Source of the DNA: Heligmosomoides polygyrus polygyrus
Taxonomy: Eukaryota > Nematoda > Chromadorea > Rhabditida > Heligmosomidae
Direction: 5' to 3'
NCBI GenBank assembly: GCA_947396885.1
Contig: OX377202.1
Coordinates: forward strand, 83,680,408-83,744,407
Length of the DNA stretch: 64,000 bases
Every line of letters begins with the position of its first letter. Position 1 is the stretch's first letter. Positions 23,000-34,859 of the stretch are shown here, piece after piece. The notes beneath the pieces are model-generated. The model did no database searches, was not told the origin of the DNA, and was given only the letters and a program-made list of their open reading frames with translations. The position numbers and the translations under genes were made by a program.

Positions 23000-24430
23000 C
23001 GAAAGAGATCACTGCCTTCTGCACCCATCAAACTCGCTGGAATGCTCTTCTCTGGGTTAGGTTTCCTAACGAATTAATTCTCGAAACTAAACCCTATTAC
23101 CACTCCACCCGTAACTTCTAGTTGCGCTGTCCTGATAGCTAAGAACAATGGATGAATATCTCCACAGTAGTGAATTTCATTCAAAGTTGACACATTTGCT
23201 CGTTTTACGTTTACAGCCAAAAGATGTTTTAGTAAGAGCGAAACCTTAGTGTTTCCCCTAGGTATTACTGCAAAATCTTACAAAAACTCTCGGAACGACC
23301 AAAATTGTTACAGCTTCAGTCGACGACTACTAACGCAAAAGGACGAATAAGCTGAATATGCTTCATTACCCAAAATAGCCCTCTTCTGGCTCCTTCATTA
23401 GCCTTTGGAGTGTGTATGGGTAGGAGTTGCCAATGCGCACTTGCTGCGATGTTAAAGTGGAGTGTTACTCCACAATTCTTTCGAAGGCAAGGTTGAATAC
23501 TAAACTTTTGACCTCTTTGCGCCACGAAGCACAAGTTTTTCTCTCAAATAGGACGCACTAGGGAGATCCAACCATTTAAATCGGGGAATTCGCTAGCCAT
23601 TCCTTTACAGAAGTGATATTGAGTATGTGGGACAGCAACCGCCCCGAACTCGCTTACTTACTCCTGCCATGAACATCTTTCATTTGAAATATTCACTCTG
23701 GTTCGAGTGGCAGAGGCTTAACGAAGAGTTGTTTTCCTACTGGCAGTTACATAGAACGATTTTCACTCTTCCTATGCTAACCCTAGGGTGTACAGCTCTG
23801 TTCAGGTCATGGTATAAGGCACATGAATGCTACGGTTACGCGGCTTAGTATCGCCTTCAGCCTTTTCATAGCTAGGCTAAAGTATCTGACCGTTCACGTT
23901 CTGAGGAATGCCTTAGGTGTCAGGAGTTTTTCTCCAAAGGAAACTGTGACCAGATATCCAGCTCGAGAATTCCACTGCTATGACGTAAATGCACTCCTTC
24001 CCATTCTCTGCTGCTCAATACTGAGTACTAGCTTCACCTCCGCCCATTATAGTTGCACATGAAGTTTTTCAGAGGTAAACTCGCACGATGTAGCGCCATT
24101 ACCTAGTTATGCCTGTTACATTATATTTTGTTACAAGCAAAACTCTAACGCAACATTATTTACCTGCTGCTCCTAGCCGACCTAATCAAAGGCATATCAT
24201 AATGAATTCTTAGGTCTTAAGTTTTACAAATGTCCTAGAATCATAAGGCGGGGTTTTCAGCTTTAAACCATCAAAAATTTGGCTATTGCACAGGTGAAAG
24301 TGTTCCAACACTAAAGAGAATGAGAATCAAGAAGAGGTTGCCGCTCTTCCTGAATGAGAGTCAACTCTACCAACTTTGGTCTACTCTATCCTAAGCCTCC
24401 AAGCAACGTTCGGCCGATAAACCGATAACA
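23000..24430. other. No recognisable gene
   Basis: Short unrelated open frames on both strands. No repeat family recognised. Confidence 0.35.
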
Positions 24431-24443
24431 GCTTGAGTGCAAT

Positions 24444-24592
24444 TTATTTCAACGCACCAGCTATATCACTGGCCTGCCAGTCAGTAGGATCTATCTGCTG
24501 AGTGGATGAATGAGCTGGAGCGAGATGAAAGTCAACGAACGGCTGCCCACCGTAACAGCAGAGAACCAGTAAATGCTGCAGCTCCATATTCT
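24444..24592 (-). CDS. Possible terminal exon, strand uncertain
   Basis: On the minus strand an excellent CTCTTTTCAG acceptor is followed by a frame reading NMELQHLLVLCCYGGQPF and ending DWQASDIAGALK. The stop TAA is itself the start of an AATAAA-like signal. The plus strand is also open here and charged (NELERDESQRTAAHRNSREP), so the strand assignment is uncertain. Confidence 0.25.
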
Positions 24593-24772
24593 GAAAAGAG
24601 GGTAAAGGCATTATGGAGGAGGGTACGGCTAAACAAACGGCGACGCGACGAAGAAAGGTATCGAAACGGTTGCAGAACAATTCCTGATTTTTTTTTAATG
24701 AGCGATCGCGCTACCTTTCAAATACCCATGGAGTCCGACATCAATTCCGAAAATTCGAAAATTTCCGAAAAT

Positions 24773-25130
24773 TCGGATCCGTCATTTCTTCAAAGCGCGA
24801 ATAAATGAACCATTACATAAATGGCATTTTTGAAACGGTCTTGGTATGATTTTGATAAGAGCAATGTTCACCAGATCGGATTTCAAAATGATCGACGACT
24901 GAATTTTCTTTGGAACGACCAACGGATATCCTAATGGTCCAGATATCCGGATGCCGACTAAGCTATCTTAACCATCCAGAAACCTTATTTGATGAAAATC
25001 AACGCTATTGAATCATTCAATATCAAAAATCTCGACCTTTCAAAAATGTTATCACATGAAAGATTCATTTAACAGACGTTTGTAGAAAATGACGGATCCG
25101 AATTATCCGAATTCTATGAATACCACCAAG
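24773..25130. repeat. Dispersed repeat, copy A
   Basis: Contains CGTCATTTCTTCAAA, ATGGCATTTTTGAAA, and ATCCGGATGC/ATTATCCGAA words in the same order as a segment at about 51388-51620. Moderately diverged, noncoding. Confidence 0.4.
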
Positions 25131-25689
25131 CCTGACCACATTTTCTACAGCTTCGTCCTCTGAGCGAGAAGCAAGAAACTGAAGGTTCACAAATACACAA
25201 TGTTAGGAAAGCAATAGAATTACATGAATATTAGGAGTCGCAATGAGAGATAAAAGCGAGAAAGAAGACGTATTTCAATCGGGAAGGTGTAGCAATTCAG
25301 TTGATGAGCAAGGTTTACAGGATTAAGCCGCACATATACTGGCACAAAAGAAACATGGGGGTATATTTGTTGTAACGCGTCAACCAGTTGTGTTTATTCA
25401 GGCGCATTCTGCTACAGCGTTCTGCAATTCGCATGTCTCCGAGCTTCAGCTCTCTCCAGCGTTTGCTTATGAAAGGAGACTTCAAAAACACGCCACTGCC
25501 CTTCACGGTGAGAAATAACATCGCCACTCTGTCACGGAAGCTAAATTCCATCCAAGCAAGTTAAGGAGGAAGTTAGAGGCAGACCCTAGAAATGGCCACT
25601 AACAACGACCACAAAAGAACAAGTTCAGTGTGATAGGCTTAATGCCCAGCTCCAAGTGAAGTCATAGTCTCTGAGAAAGTAATCTTATT

Positions 25690-26040
25690 AAGGATTAATT
25701 GCCCAAGTTCAAAGAAGGACATGGTGTTGAAGGAGGCACAAAGGGTCAGAATAGCTGACTACAAGTTGATAAAACGAACCGAAGAAACGGCAGCGAACTG
25801 GAGAATCGAAAAGGAGAGAAAGAGCGAGACTGCTATTAATGGAAAAGTGGGAGCTGGTACTGGAGGAGGCGCCACGTTTTGTCTGCACTCCTAGTTAAAC
25901 TCTCGACATTTTATCGAAATTCGAATTCGAATACATTTGAAAAACTCCTTTTTTGAATATTTGAAAAAAGGACATAATGTTGAATGAGGAACAAAAGGTC
26001 AAAATATATTAAATAAAATATTAAAGTTGATTAATAATAT
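25690..26040 (+). repeat. Local direct duplication about 250 bases apart
   Basis: A block at 25712-25772 (GAAGGACATGGTGTTGAAGG, CACAAAGGGTCAGAATA) recurs at 25964-26034 as AAAGGACATAATGTTGAATG and ACAAAAGGTCAAAATA. The second copy is AT-enriched. No coding meaning is apparent. Confidence 0.5.
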
Positions 26041-26089
26041 TAAAATTCAAATGAAGATCATTTAAATATATATTTGAATAGGTCATTCG

Positions 26090-26368
26090 AGCACAGCTAT
26101 ACTGCACTCCCAATCGAGTTTCTTGGTTCTGGTTTCCTGCACAGACCAACCAAGCCTTTCATTCCTCCCGTGTTGGTGAATTAGTGCCAGGCCTGTCTGG
26201 CAGGGTTAAAATGCTGACTTGTTCACCGGCTCCCCACGGCAAGTCATTCGAGCACAACGTATACTCCATATATGTACACATTCAAATTGCTTCACATACA
26301 AGCAGAATACGTGACGCATCCCAAAAATTAGAGGACAACTTCGCTCTTTATCCTTAATCCCTTATTAA
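26090..26368 (+). mobile_element. tRNA-derived SINE, family 1 (old copy)
   Basis: Body words GACCAACCAAGCCTTTCATT, GGTGAATTAGTGCCAG, CTGACTTGTTCACCGGCT and a tail CTTTATCCTTAAT are clear. The head is diverged (TATACTGCACTCC) and a short duplication of ATTCGAGCACA sits inside. Confidence 0.7.
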
Positions 26369-26770
26369 TGATGAAAATGGGGGTTGTGTATATCTAATTA
26401 GAACTTCTTGAGGTCGAATGCACGACAACAGCCATCTCGGGAGTGGCCACATGAACTGCAGACTATAAAGGTTTTCAAGAGATCTAAAATTTTCAAGGAA
26501 TTCGAAACTTGCCAAGCTCTTCTAAGGTGGGATAGCAACTAGCGTAACGTTTCACCCTACCACATTCACGAAATCTAAACATGCTGTCAGAGCCTTTGCT
26601 GAGTTTTTCGAAACAAGTTCTCGAAGGAAGGAAAAAACATACAAGTCTTACCTCATCACAACACAGTATTATGCAGCCTTAAACTATGCCACCTGATAAC
26701 CAAGCATTGTTTCCCTCCATGATCTCTAAATGGCAGCAGTCTTCTTTGAGAAAAGCAGGACACCGGTTTG

Positions 26771-26935
26771 CTGAGCGGATGGCTACTGCAAGTCATTGCT
26801 TAGGCCAAACAGTCATTCAGATTACCTCCACGATATCCTGCTGAAGTGGAATGCATGTCGCATGCCATGACATCCCACGACATACATGACATCCCACAAA
26901 GGGACTGATGAGTGCGCTACTTACTCGCTTGACTT
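26771..26935 (+). mobile_element. SINE family 1, 3' half only
   Basis: Starts at GGATGGCTACTGCAAGTCAT and continues GGCCAAACAGTCATTCAG, CTCCACGATATCC and GAAGTGGAATGCA. It lacks the tRNA-like head and has a local repeat of CATGACATCCCAC words. Confidence 0.5.
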
Positions 26936-26999
26936 ATACGAATAACTGTCATGTTTTTTTTTGTTGTTGATAGAAATCTTTAGAAGCTCTATAGGATCA

Positions 27000-27400
27000 T
27001 CTCTTAACACTAACTAGAGATTGAAGTTGCTGTTGAGGTTGAAGACCGCTGGAAAGCAGGTCCATCTCTTCTGGTGACTGGTGACGAAAAGAAAACAGGA
27101 GTTCACTTCTTAAATTGTGAACAAGTAATGTCGAAAACTTATAATGGCACCAAAACCTGCCACATGGGAGCTACACAGCTGAAGTGATGGAATACGAAGC
27201 CGTTATCCAAATCAGCAATAGCCAACGTTACAGACTAACGGGAGCCAAATGTTGTTTCTGCAGTAGATGAAAGCATTGTAGAACATTTCATTCGACTTGA
27301 AGTCTGCAGTTCTTGGAAACACAACCCTGTTCAGAAGCGACTAATTAACTCAACTACGGCCACTTGCAACAAGTGAGTGAGCGAGTGCAGTGCACAAGAA
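27000..27400 (+). other. Possible very old mariner trace
   Basis: The plus strand reads RWKAGPSLLVTGDEKK followed by FLNCEQ, resembling the first catalytic motif of mariner transposases (TGDEKWV.Y.N). Nothing else in the region supports it strongly. Confidence 0.2.
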
Positions 27401-27774
27401 GCGACGTGCAACATATGAGGAGTTCTTTCGTGTACGAGAAGGGGAAGATACATACATAATATATGCTTCATTTCACAAGAGCTGGATTCTAAAGAAAGTT
27501 ATTTAAGAAAGCCGCTTTGAAACGCTCCAAAGCGTTCTTTTCGGGAATTGACCAAAAGATATGCGCGGTATTGTAGGAGACACTAGTCAGGTGTTGAGGT
27601 AAGAGTGGCGTGCGCATGAAAGTATGCGGAATTGCCAGCGGTTGTTTTATGCGTTTCTCGTGCTTTTGTACCAAATCTTGTACGCAGGAGGCAAAAATAC
27701 AAGTCATCCGTTTTGTTGCATAACGGCGGTGAAGTTATACGTCAGAGTGATAAGAAAGTCTTGGAGTGGACGAG

Positions 27775-28800
27775 ATCTTTCTTCTTCATTTTTTTATTCG
27801 GCGTACAATGAATTTTTTCCTCGCTAGGAATGTCTTAAGGAAATGAAATAAGTGATAGCCAGAGAAAACAATAGCAGAGGAATAGGGTGGAGGGATAGGG
27901 GCGCGTGGAGCGCTGTCGGAGGAGGCGCCGACTGTCGCCTGCACCCGACATCAGGCTCTTAGTTCGGATTTACCGTCCGGGCCAACCAAGCCTTCCATCC
28001 CTTCCGGGTCGGTGAAATGGTATCGGACTCGCAGGGAAGGATAAAGCGCTGACTCTATTCAACTCGCCTCCATGACATTCCGTAGAAATAGAATGCGTGG
28101 CGCATCCCAAAGAGGATTGAATAACGCCGTCCTTTATCCATTTTTAGGGTAGAAGGAGAGAACCGTGTCCAGCTTCAGCTCCTCCAATTTTTCCTTCTTT
28201 AGCTTTATGCGTTGTCGTGAAAGAGCAGAAACACGTCTCGGCGTTTTCCACAACAGCGTTCTCCGGTTTCTAACATAGATGCTGATGATGTCTGTGTGCC
28301 TTAGCTGGTAATACCTCACGAATCCCAGAAGCAGCCATGGGGACATTTCTTGGGGTGGTGGCCCGTTTTGGCTTGCGTTGGCGGGTCTTCTCCTCGAGGG
28401 AGCGATACGGCACGACGCGCGTTAGAACCACAGAGGACCCAGCTCTCATCACCAATGACAGGTCTTCAGAAGCTCCTTTTTTCGCCGGTGCAGAAAGGGA
28501 GACTGAAAAATGGACAACCAGATAAACCGCGTGGTATCGGTCAAGACATGAAGGACAGAGTGAGTCAGTGCTTTTCTGTAGCCGAGGATTGGAGGCGACA
28601 AATTGCTGGGTGGACGTGCCCGAGTCTCTTCGCAAGATTGCGCGCGGTACCCTTCGGGTTCTTCTTGCCTACTTCACACAAAACCCGCGCCTCCTGCAAC
28701 GTTGCATCGTAGCACACAACTGCGGTGGCATAAACGCCGGATTGGATAAAGCCTGTAAGTGAGGTTTTATAGCTTCCGCGAAACAGCAAAATTTGCAGCA
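27775..28800 (-). pseudogene. mariner transposase remnant split by a SINE
   Basis: The minus strand reads NPKGTARNLAKRLGHVHPAI (helix-turn-helix region), IGDESWVL and PRGEDPPTQAKTGHHPKK (first catalytic aspartate), and FHDNA with KLEELKLDTV (second aspartate). Beyond the SINE at 27898-28140 it resumes with YHLFHFLKTFLARKKF (end of the catalytic domain). Several frame changes and stops kill it. The SINE inserted just before the third catalytic region. Confidence 0.75.
27898..28140 (+). mobile_element. tRNA-derived SINE, family 1, in mariner
   Basis: Head GGGCGCGTGGAGCGCTGTCG, body GCCAACCAAGCCTTCCATCC, and tail CCGTCCTTTATCC. It has an internal deletion around the CTCGCCTCCATGACATTCC region. 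Flanks TAGGGTGGAGGGA and TAGGGTAGAAGGA may be a diverged target duplication. Confidence 0.8.
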
Positions 28801-29282
28801 ACAAAATATTCTTCCTGTTTTCAATTTGCTACATCAATACTTCTTCTTCCTTTTTCAGAAGATGGAGCGCTATTGGACTCTTCAAAGTGCGCTCCACCCA
28901 ATAGCTTCATTCCCTAGCGGTTAAAGCGTTTTGAAGGAAGTCATTGTAAAAAGAGAGTAGGCTCAAAAAGTGATATCACTGCAGGCGGTTAATTAGAGTA
29001 CACTATTTAGTTTTCAAGAGGTGGCTTAAGCTCCCTCACGTGTTATGATAAAGGATGAAAGGAAAATGGTCGGCGTTAGCCAAGGTTAGTGCCGGATGCG
29101 CTCCGCATTCAATTAGGTTGTAGCGAGAATTTCTCGCCACTCACTTTGGCTTTCCGCCAAATTTTTGAAAAGTGTTCTGGAACATTCTCCCAATAACGCA
29201 TATATAGGCTAACCTATGGCCTATGTTTACCACTATTGTAGTCATATTCCGTTACGACTATGACAGAGAACATCGTTGTCGA

Positions 29283-30265
29283 CTGCATGCAAGTTCTACT
29301 GCTTCTGCTTTACGAGTTCAAAAAGCGAAGCACTTCAAGAGTCGCAGTGGATAACATATATGTATGTGGACCGATGGGTCTTAGCGCTATGTCGCACGGC
29401 ACAGAGAAGGTATAGTTCCGGAAGTTCAAGAACGGAGACTTTTGCTTTTAGGACCAACCACGGGCTGAAAGGCCAATTGCAGTGAATGAGCAGCGCCTTC
29501 TTTTTTCCGGATCCCCTGCGTTGCACCCGTGAACTGGCAGAGGAACTCGAGTGCAATCACATCAGCATTGATCAGCACATGCGTGGCCTTGGGAAGACAT
29601 ATAGATATGGTGCATGAATACCGCATGAACTTCACGGCCACCAGTAGGATGCGTACATAAGCTTTTGACCTTACGGCGGAATTTTTCTTGGCTCGAGATC
29701 CTCATCGCTGGCGACGAAAAGTGGGTAGTCTACGCTAACCATACGCGAAAGCGTCATGGGCTCAGTCGCGGCGGAACTTCCACGCCAAGACTGGAACTTC
29801 ATCCAAAAAACGGAATGCTCGGTGTCTGGTGGACTTGCAAAGAAGTTATTCACTGAAAGCTGCTACCTGTAAGCAGTACTGCGCCAACGACGTCTACTGC
29901 AGGCGGTGGGATCGCACTGAAGCAGCCTCTTCGTGGGAAATAAGCTTCTTCCTTCACGACAATGCGCGTCCCCACGTTGCAAGGGAGACTCAGACATACG
30001 ATTGGTGTGCCAGAACATGCCATCAAGTGCTTCGGATGGCATGTTCTGGCCCGCCAATCGTATTCATCGGAACTTGCTCCAACGGAGTACCATCTGTTTC
30101 TTTCGTTGTCGAACACTCTGCATGAGAAACAATTTGACGACAGGGAGCAACTTGAAAAGTGCCTCGCTGACTGCCGTCAAAACCCCAGGAATCAAAAGCG
30201 GGATCCACAAATTATCTGACAAAAGGCACTATGCTGTAGATAATAGTGGTGCAAATGTTATAATA
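29283..30265 (+). pseudogene. mariner transposase remnant
   Basis: The plus strand, across frame changes, reads LLYEFKK (N-terminal helix), FKNGDF with the AVNEQRLL segment, TRELAEELECNHISIDQHMR (second helix-turn-helix), and AGDEKWVVYANHTRKRHGLS (first aspartate). These are followed by LHPKNGMLGVWW, HDNARPHVA (second aspartate), LAPTEYHLF (third catalytic position, Glu in place of Asp) and KQFDDREQLEKCL. Most mariner landmarks are present in order over about 980 bases. Terminal repeats were not identified. Confidence 0.8.
29994..30065. repeat. Hairpin inside the mariner remnant
   Basis: Arms 29994-30024 and 30035-30065 are inverted copies around a 10-base loop (AAGTGCTTCG), with four mismatched positions. 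The right arm is normal transposase sequence before the LAPTEYHLF motif. The left arm is an inverted duplicate of it, as expected from a template-switch event. Confidence 0.8.
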
Positions 30266-30269
30266 AAGT

Positions 30270-31290
30270 AACACCTACAATAATTTCTTCAAGACTCTCA
30301 TCTTGTTATCACGAAGAAAGTAGGGCCCGTCATGACAAAATAGCGTTTTGATTTGAAGTGGAGCAGTGGTTGCGGAATCAGTGAAGATCCTGGCTATCCC
30401 CTGCACTCCGAACAAGTGTTCTTTGTGAAAGTGTGTTCTGAACAAGGTTCAACCCAAGCCAGCCGAGCCTTCCATCTCTTGGAATCGGTGAAATGAATTG
30501 GTATCAGAGCTGTCTGGAACTTCCCTGACTTGTCTCCATCACCTAAAATGTCTATATTGACTTTAGCAACGTTCATTTTTGCTTGAAGCGAAAACTGTCC
30601 CGTTTAATGTAAAATGTTTGTTATTAAACGCGGATGGTGCGATCAAGATGGAAAGACTAGAAAAAAATGCGTCCAAAAGTCGGTTGCCTTCTTGAACAAT
30701 ACTAATGGTAGTCTTGTACTTCTTAAGGATCATTTTATGCCTGGTGATCTATCGCTTTTGCATCTTATTCAAATCCAATAAAAAACTCGATCACAGCAGA
30801 TTGATCAGGTAAGAACCTGAGGGTTAGAATTCGTGGAATTCCAGCACAGGTACGTCCAGTTATAGTCCAGAACAGAGGTGCATAACTACCTCATCGTGCG
30901 GCCTAGTGAAGTAGCAGGTCAAGAACTAAGCAGTAAGCTAAATTTCAAAATTGGATCATCACACAGCGTATCCTCTTGTTCAACTACATTCGACGTAATA
31001 GCTTTCACACATCAGTTTTCAAAGCAGGGTTTGTGACTGGAAATCTAGCAGTCTCGAAGCACATGACAAAAATATTTTACGACACTTTTCGGCATGAAAT
31101 CCCAAGTAATCGGAAGCTGAATGATTCCTAGTGTGCTTTTTTGGAAAAGGTTTTTCAAAGGCAGCGACAGCATTATTAGTATGTACATAGGACGTGCTTA
31201 AATGCATTGCCCATCCCAGATGGGGGTTGACTAACGCCGTCATTCATCTTTAAATTATTTGAACTATTCAATGAATTGTAGGTAACAGTA
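30270..31290. other. No recognisable gene; weak SINE trace
   Basis: A short SINE family 1 body trace (GCCGAGCCTTCCATCTCTTG, TTGGTATCAGAGCTGTCTGG) lies at about 30450-30520. The rest has no motif. Confidence 0.35.
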
Positions 31291-31294
31291 ATAA

Positions 31295-31585
31295 GGGCGC
31301 GTGCAGCGCAGTCGGAGGAGGTGCCGTTTGTCGCGTACAACAAATACCAGGATCCTGGTTCGGAATTCCCGCCCAGGCCGGTCAAGCCTTCTATCCCTTC
31401 GGGGTTGGGGATCTGGTATCAAACGTCTGAAAAAGATAGTACATTGACTTGCCCATCGGCTGGCGATCGAAGACCGTTGTGTAGGCCAACACGCATTCAA
31501 GTTGCTTCAAGATATCCAGTAGAAACAGATTGCGTCGCGCATACCTAGCAGGGTTCTTCATTTCCTCCTATATCTTTATCAGTCG
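31295..31585 (+). mobile_element. tRNA-derived SINE, family 1
   Basis: Head GGGCGCGTGCAGCGCAGTCG (intact box A), box B region GGTTCGGAATTCCCGCC, body with TCAAGCCTTCTATCCC, and a diverged tail TCTTTATC. Confidence 0.8.
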
Positions 31586-31654
31586 ATATTTTGCGCAGTT
31601 CTACAGACGGGAATGGAGTCCAAGGTCGGCATAGGGTGATGGAGTCATTGTGAA

Positions 31655-31855
31655 GTAGCGCTCGAGAAGCCGTTTGTCAGAGCCGCGAGCTTGTCCCACG
31701 ATGGCGTGAACAGTTGCTGTTTGGCTGAGCCGCGCACGAGTTCCTCGGCGTAATGTAATGTTACATAGCGGTTATGTGGAATCGGTGCCGACAGAGGCAA
31801 TGGCCGCAATGAACATGAAGAGCAGTTGGATGATGAGCGCTATGAGGGGTTGCAT
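31655..31855 (-). CDS. Small secreted-peptide-like gene with a frame break
   Basis: The minus-strand ATG at 31855 opens a 27-codon frame with a classic signal peptide core (LIALIIQLLFMFIAAIAS), ending at TAA at 31772. The adjacent frame, one base over, is open across the same junction and reads APIPHNRYVTLHYAEELVRG, then SAKQQLFTPSWDKLAALTN, ending TGA at 31655. Signal peptide followed by about 45 residues suggests a small secreted protein or peptide precursor. A one-base indel separates the two parts: pseudogene, assembly error, or an intron I cannot see. No family was recognised. Confidence 0.4.
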
Positions 31856-31859
31856 TTCT

Positions 31860-32440
31860 ACACTGTGAAGTTCATTGCAGCCCACCAACCATTGGACAAG
31901 GAATGGGATTGTCTCTATAATTCCGGTGTCAATAATTTGGAATTATCTCAAGTTAGGAGATCTCATCATCTGGGACCTCCTCGTTGAAAGGTCGTCCAGA
32001 GTTCATAGAGCCTATAAAATCAGTATACTTGTTGCCGTCATAACAGAAATATCAGGCAAATCAATGGTCTTACGAATTTTGTCATTGCAAAAGACCAGAA
32101 TTCCCCTGCCAATCTCACACACGAGGAAGGTGCCAAGGTCTTCCTATGTTTAAAAGAGCTAATCTAATTATTTCGCTTTGCCTCTCCCGTATGTCTGTCT
32201 ATCTGTTTGTACGCCTGTCCTTCCGTTAGCTACAACGGCACGATGACCACGGAGAGGATTTCACACCTCGATCACTGACCAGAGCTTCAACCGTTCATGA
32301 TGAGAACATGTTTGCTGACGGATAGCTCTCACAGAAAGGTAAACGTTCTTGACCATTCAGCCATTGTCAGTTTTTGGCGAATTTTGCCCGAAATTGAACT
32401 TTTAATTGAAAAAAAATTAATTTAATAAATTAATTTAATT
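31860..32440. other. No recognisable gene
   Basis: A 92-codon plus frame (31875-32153) has no motif or splice support. AT-rich short palindromes lie near 32405-32440. Confidence 0.35.
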
Positions 32441-32708
32441 GGAGGTCGCAATGTAGCACAATCGGAGAGTCAGAGAAGGTACCGGCTGTCGTGTGCACAC
32501 GACACCAAGTTCTTGGTTCAGATTTCCCGCCTAGACGAACCAAGCCTTCCATCCCTTCGGAGTCGATAAATAGGTACCAGACTTGTCTGGGAAGGATAGA
32601 AGTCATTGTATGGTCAAATAAGCATTCAAATAGGCTCCACGACATGCAGAAGAAGTAGAATGCGTGGCTCACCCCAAAAGAGTTGAGTAACTCCGTCATT
32701 TATATTTT
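32441..32708 (+). mobile_element. tRNA-derived SINE, family 1 (internally deleted)
   Basis: Head GGAGGTCGCAATGTAGCACA, body ACCAAGCCTTCCATCCCTTC and CAGACTTGTCTGGGAAGGAT. The CTGACTTGTTCATCGGCTGG segment is missing and the tail is weak. Confidence 0.75.
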
Positions 32709-32709
32709 T

Positions 32710-34330
32710 GTAACTGAAAATCGCGTACACATCCTCGAGGATGGATATACTTTACAACGAGTAAAATACTGGCCACTGGTGGGCATAACCGGCCGCATTT
32801 CCACGCGACTCCCATCTCTTACGGTCAGCTCCGGATAAAAATTAATAAACCAATATATTAAGAGGGAGCCTCAAGAACATTGTGGCTCGTTGACATATTC
32901 GACGGTATACAATATCAACCAAGATTGATCGATTTATCGATTATTGTCAGGAGTTTACCGTTTGAGGTGCGGATCTTGTGAGATAAAATCCAGTTTGACC
33001 AGCGGCGGCTTAGTTCCAGTCCCCCCCCCCCCTCCTCGGCCAACAAATTCGCATAGATTCTCTGCGTAAAATATTAGCCATAGGCAGTGATCAATAAAGG
33101 AGATCGTCATATGGAGCCATTCATCGACTACTATGTTCTTGTCATGGAGAGATGGAGAGATAAACAAACATATGGAAAAACGGACGGATGAACTAATCAC
33201 CCCTCTCGGATCTGTGCTAGTGTGGGAAAGGGGTAAGCTTCCTTTAGCCTTTTTCTCAACGACGTCAAAAAAGTCTGAAAAAGGACTGTTTTACAAGGTC
33301 TATACACTGAACTAGCCTAGGAGAGACCCTTTACCAATTCATACCCGAAGAAGCTCTCTTTTCGTGCTTGTTTTCCTTTTGTAGCAGTGCGGCTACCAAA
33401 CAGGATAGCCGCACCCCTTTAATTACTACTATAAATAGTAACAGTAAATTACTGAGGTGATGCCTCAGCTTGTAATTTTTATGTTAGGCCGAGTGTTAGA
33501 AGAATATAAACGGTCTTCATTTATTATTCATCGCTTCGCTTTTTTAAAGTTTGACCCTTTAAAGAGGTGCCTACAAATCGAAATATACTCGTAAAAAGTT
33601 AAAACTGGCAAGGCAACTAACAAATGTTGATGGACGTGAGCATATGCTGCGAAGACAGCTCTGCGCCCCTAGCAGCCTAAAAGCATTTGGGCGTTTTTGT
33701 GAGACTGGGATGGGGATGGACGAAACGAGGTGGAATTCCGCTTTGATGGACCGATTAGTATAAGAACGTTAAGAACAAATCACCTGAACGGCGACCGAAA
33801 ATTGACGGAAGTCACCGACAATACTTATGGACATAGGTATGACGTTCGTGCCAAGGAGCTGCACTTGCCACTTCCTTTCAGGCGGAGTGGTTCCGGGCAT
33901 TAGTCTCCAAGAACCACCTGTCTTCTCAGAAGTAGTGGCTATTTCATCTTACTCTGTGGGAATGACCTGATTCAAAAGTAATGGCTTATTAAGTGGCGAA
34001 GGTGGCACATAAGGAACTATTAATAAATGAATGGGCTGATCAGAGATTACGCTTCAGGTTTTGCTATGCTGTTTTGCTTCTGATATCAATTACTTGCACT
34101 CTTCCCACTTCAAGGTGGAATGAAGTGATATAACATTCACGCCGTTATTAATAACGTCGCCTGTCTAGCCAGATAATCTCATTATTTTTCTGTGAGATTG
34201 AGTGCAGAGGAAGGATTCATGAACGACAGGGTTATTTGGGTGGAGCGTAGAGGTTGAAGCACTACCTGGAATTTACAAGAGCATGGAGGTGAGTAAATTG
34301 TGGGGTAGAATTACACATTAACTGAATTAC
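32710..34330. other. No recognisable gene
   Basis: A C-run lies at about 33019-33032. A 9-base-pair stem with a 10-base loop (GTGCGGCTA / TAGCCGCAC) lies at 33387-33414. Otherwise only short open frames. Confidence 0.35.
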
Positions 34331-34339
34331 ATCGTATAG

Positions 34340-34496
34340 TGAAAATCAAACCTGCTCTCTGCCCACTATCCTCTGTTGGTAAACTGTTCCATTACCATTA
34401 CGCCCTTTATCTTACCAATTGTGAATCCAGTCGGCCTCAAGAGAGCAGAAACGCAAAGCTCGAAATCTTTCAAGAATACCACCATAGCCTAGAGAG
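34340..34496 (+). CDS. Candidate internal exon, unknown
   Basis: A plus-strand segment of two bases, 51 codons and two bases lies between a GTATAG acceptor and a strong GTATGT donor. It includes CESSRPQESRNAKLEIFQEY before the donor. It could belong to the gene whose last exons are at 38080-38449, but the phases show another exon would be needed between. No family recognised. Confidence 0.3.
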
Positions 34497-34859
34497 GTAT
34501 GTAGTTGCGAAAACTCGCGCTTTCCAACTGCCAACCTCACTTCCGTGTACCATACATATAGAGCTTCTTTGTAGCAGATTCGTAGGGCCCTTCAGATAGT
34601 CGAGAAGAGGCATCCAAATCGAAAAAGTTGCAAATTGGAGCTTACGTATCTCACGCGTCTAAAACAGTCTGAAACCTGAAAGAATCGACGACGCTGTTCG
34701 TTTACTAAGGTGGAGAGAATGTTTTTAAAGCATTATTTATTGTCCAAGGCAACAAGCTAGCGAGACCCTTCAGTTTTACGAAATGTCCTCCATTAGCGGA
34801 ACTTCAGGCACAAAAAAGACGATCGACCGAAGCGCAGATGGACCGCAGGTGGCTCACGT

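Noticed and set aside
33387..33414. Hairpin as a possible terminator or small RNA
   Set aside because: A single 9-pair stem with a 10-base loop is too short for a microRNA precursor and pol II genes do not use such terminators.
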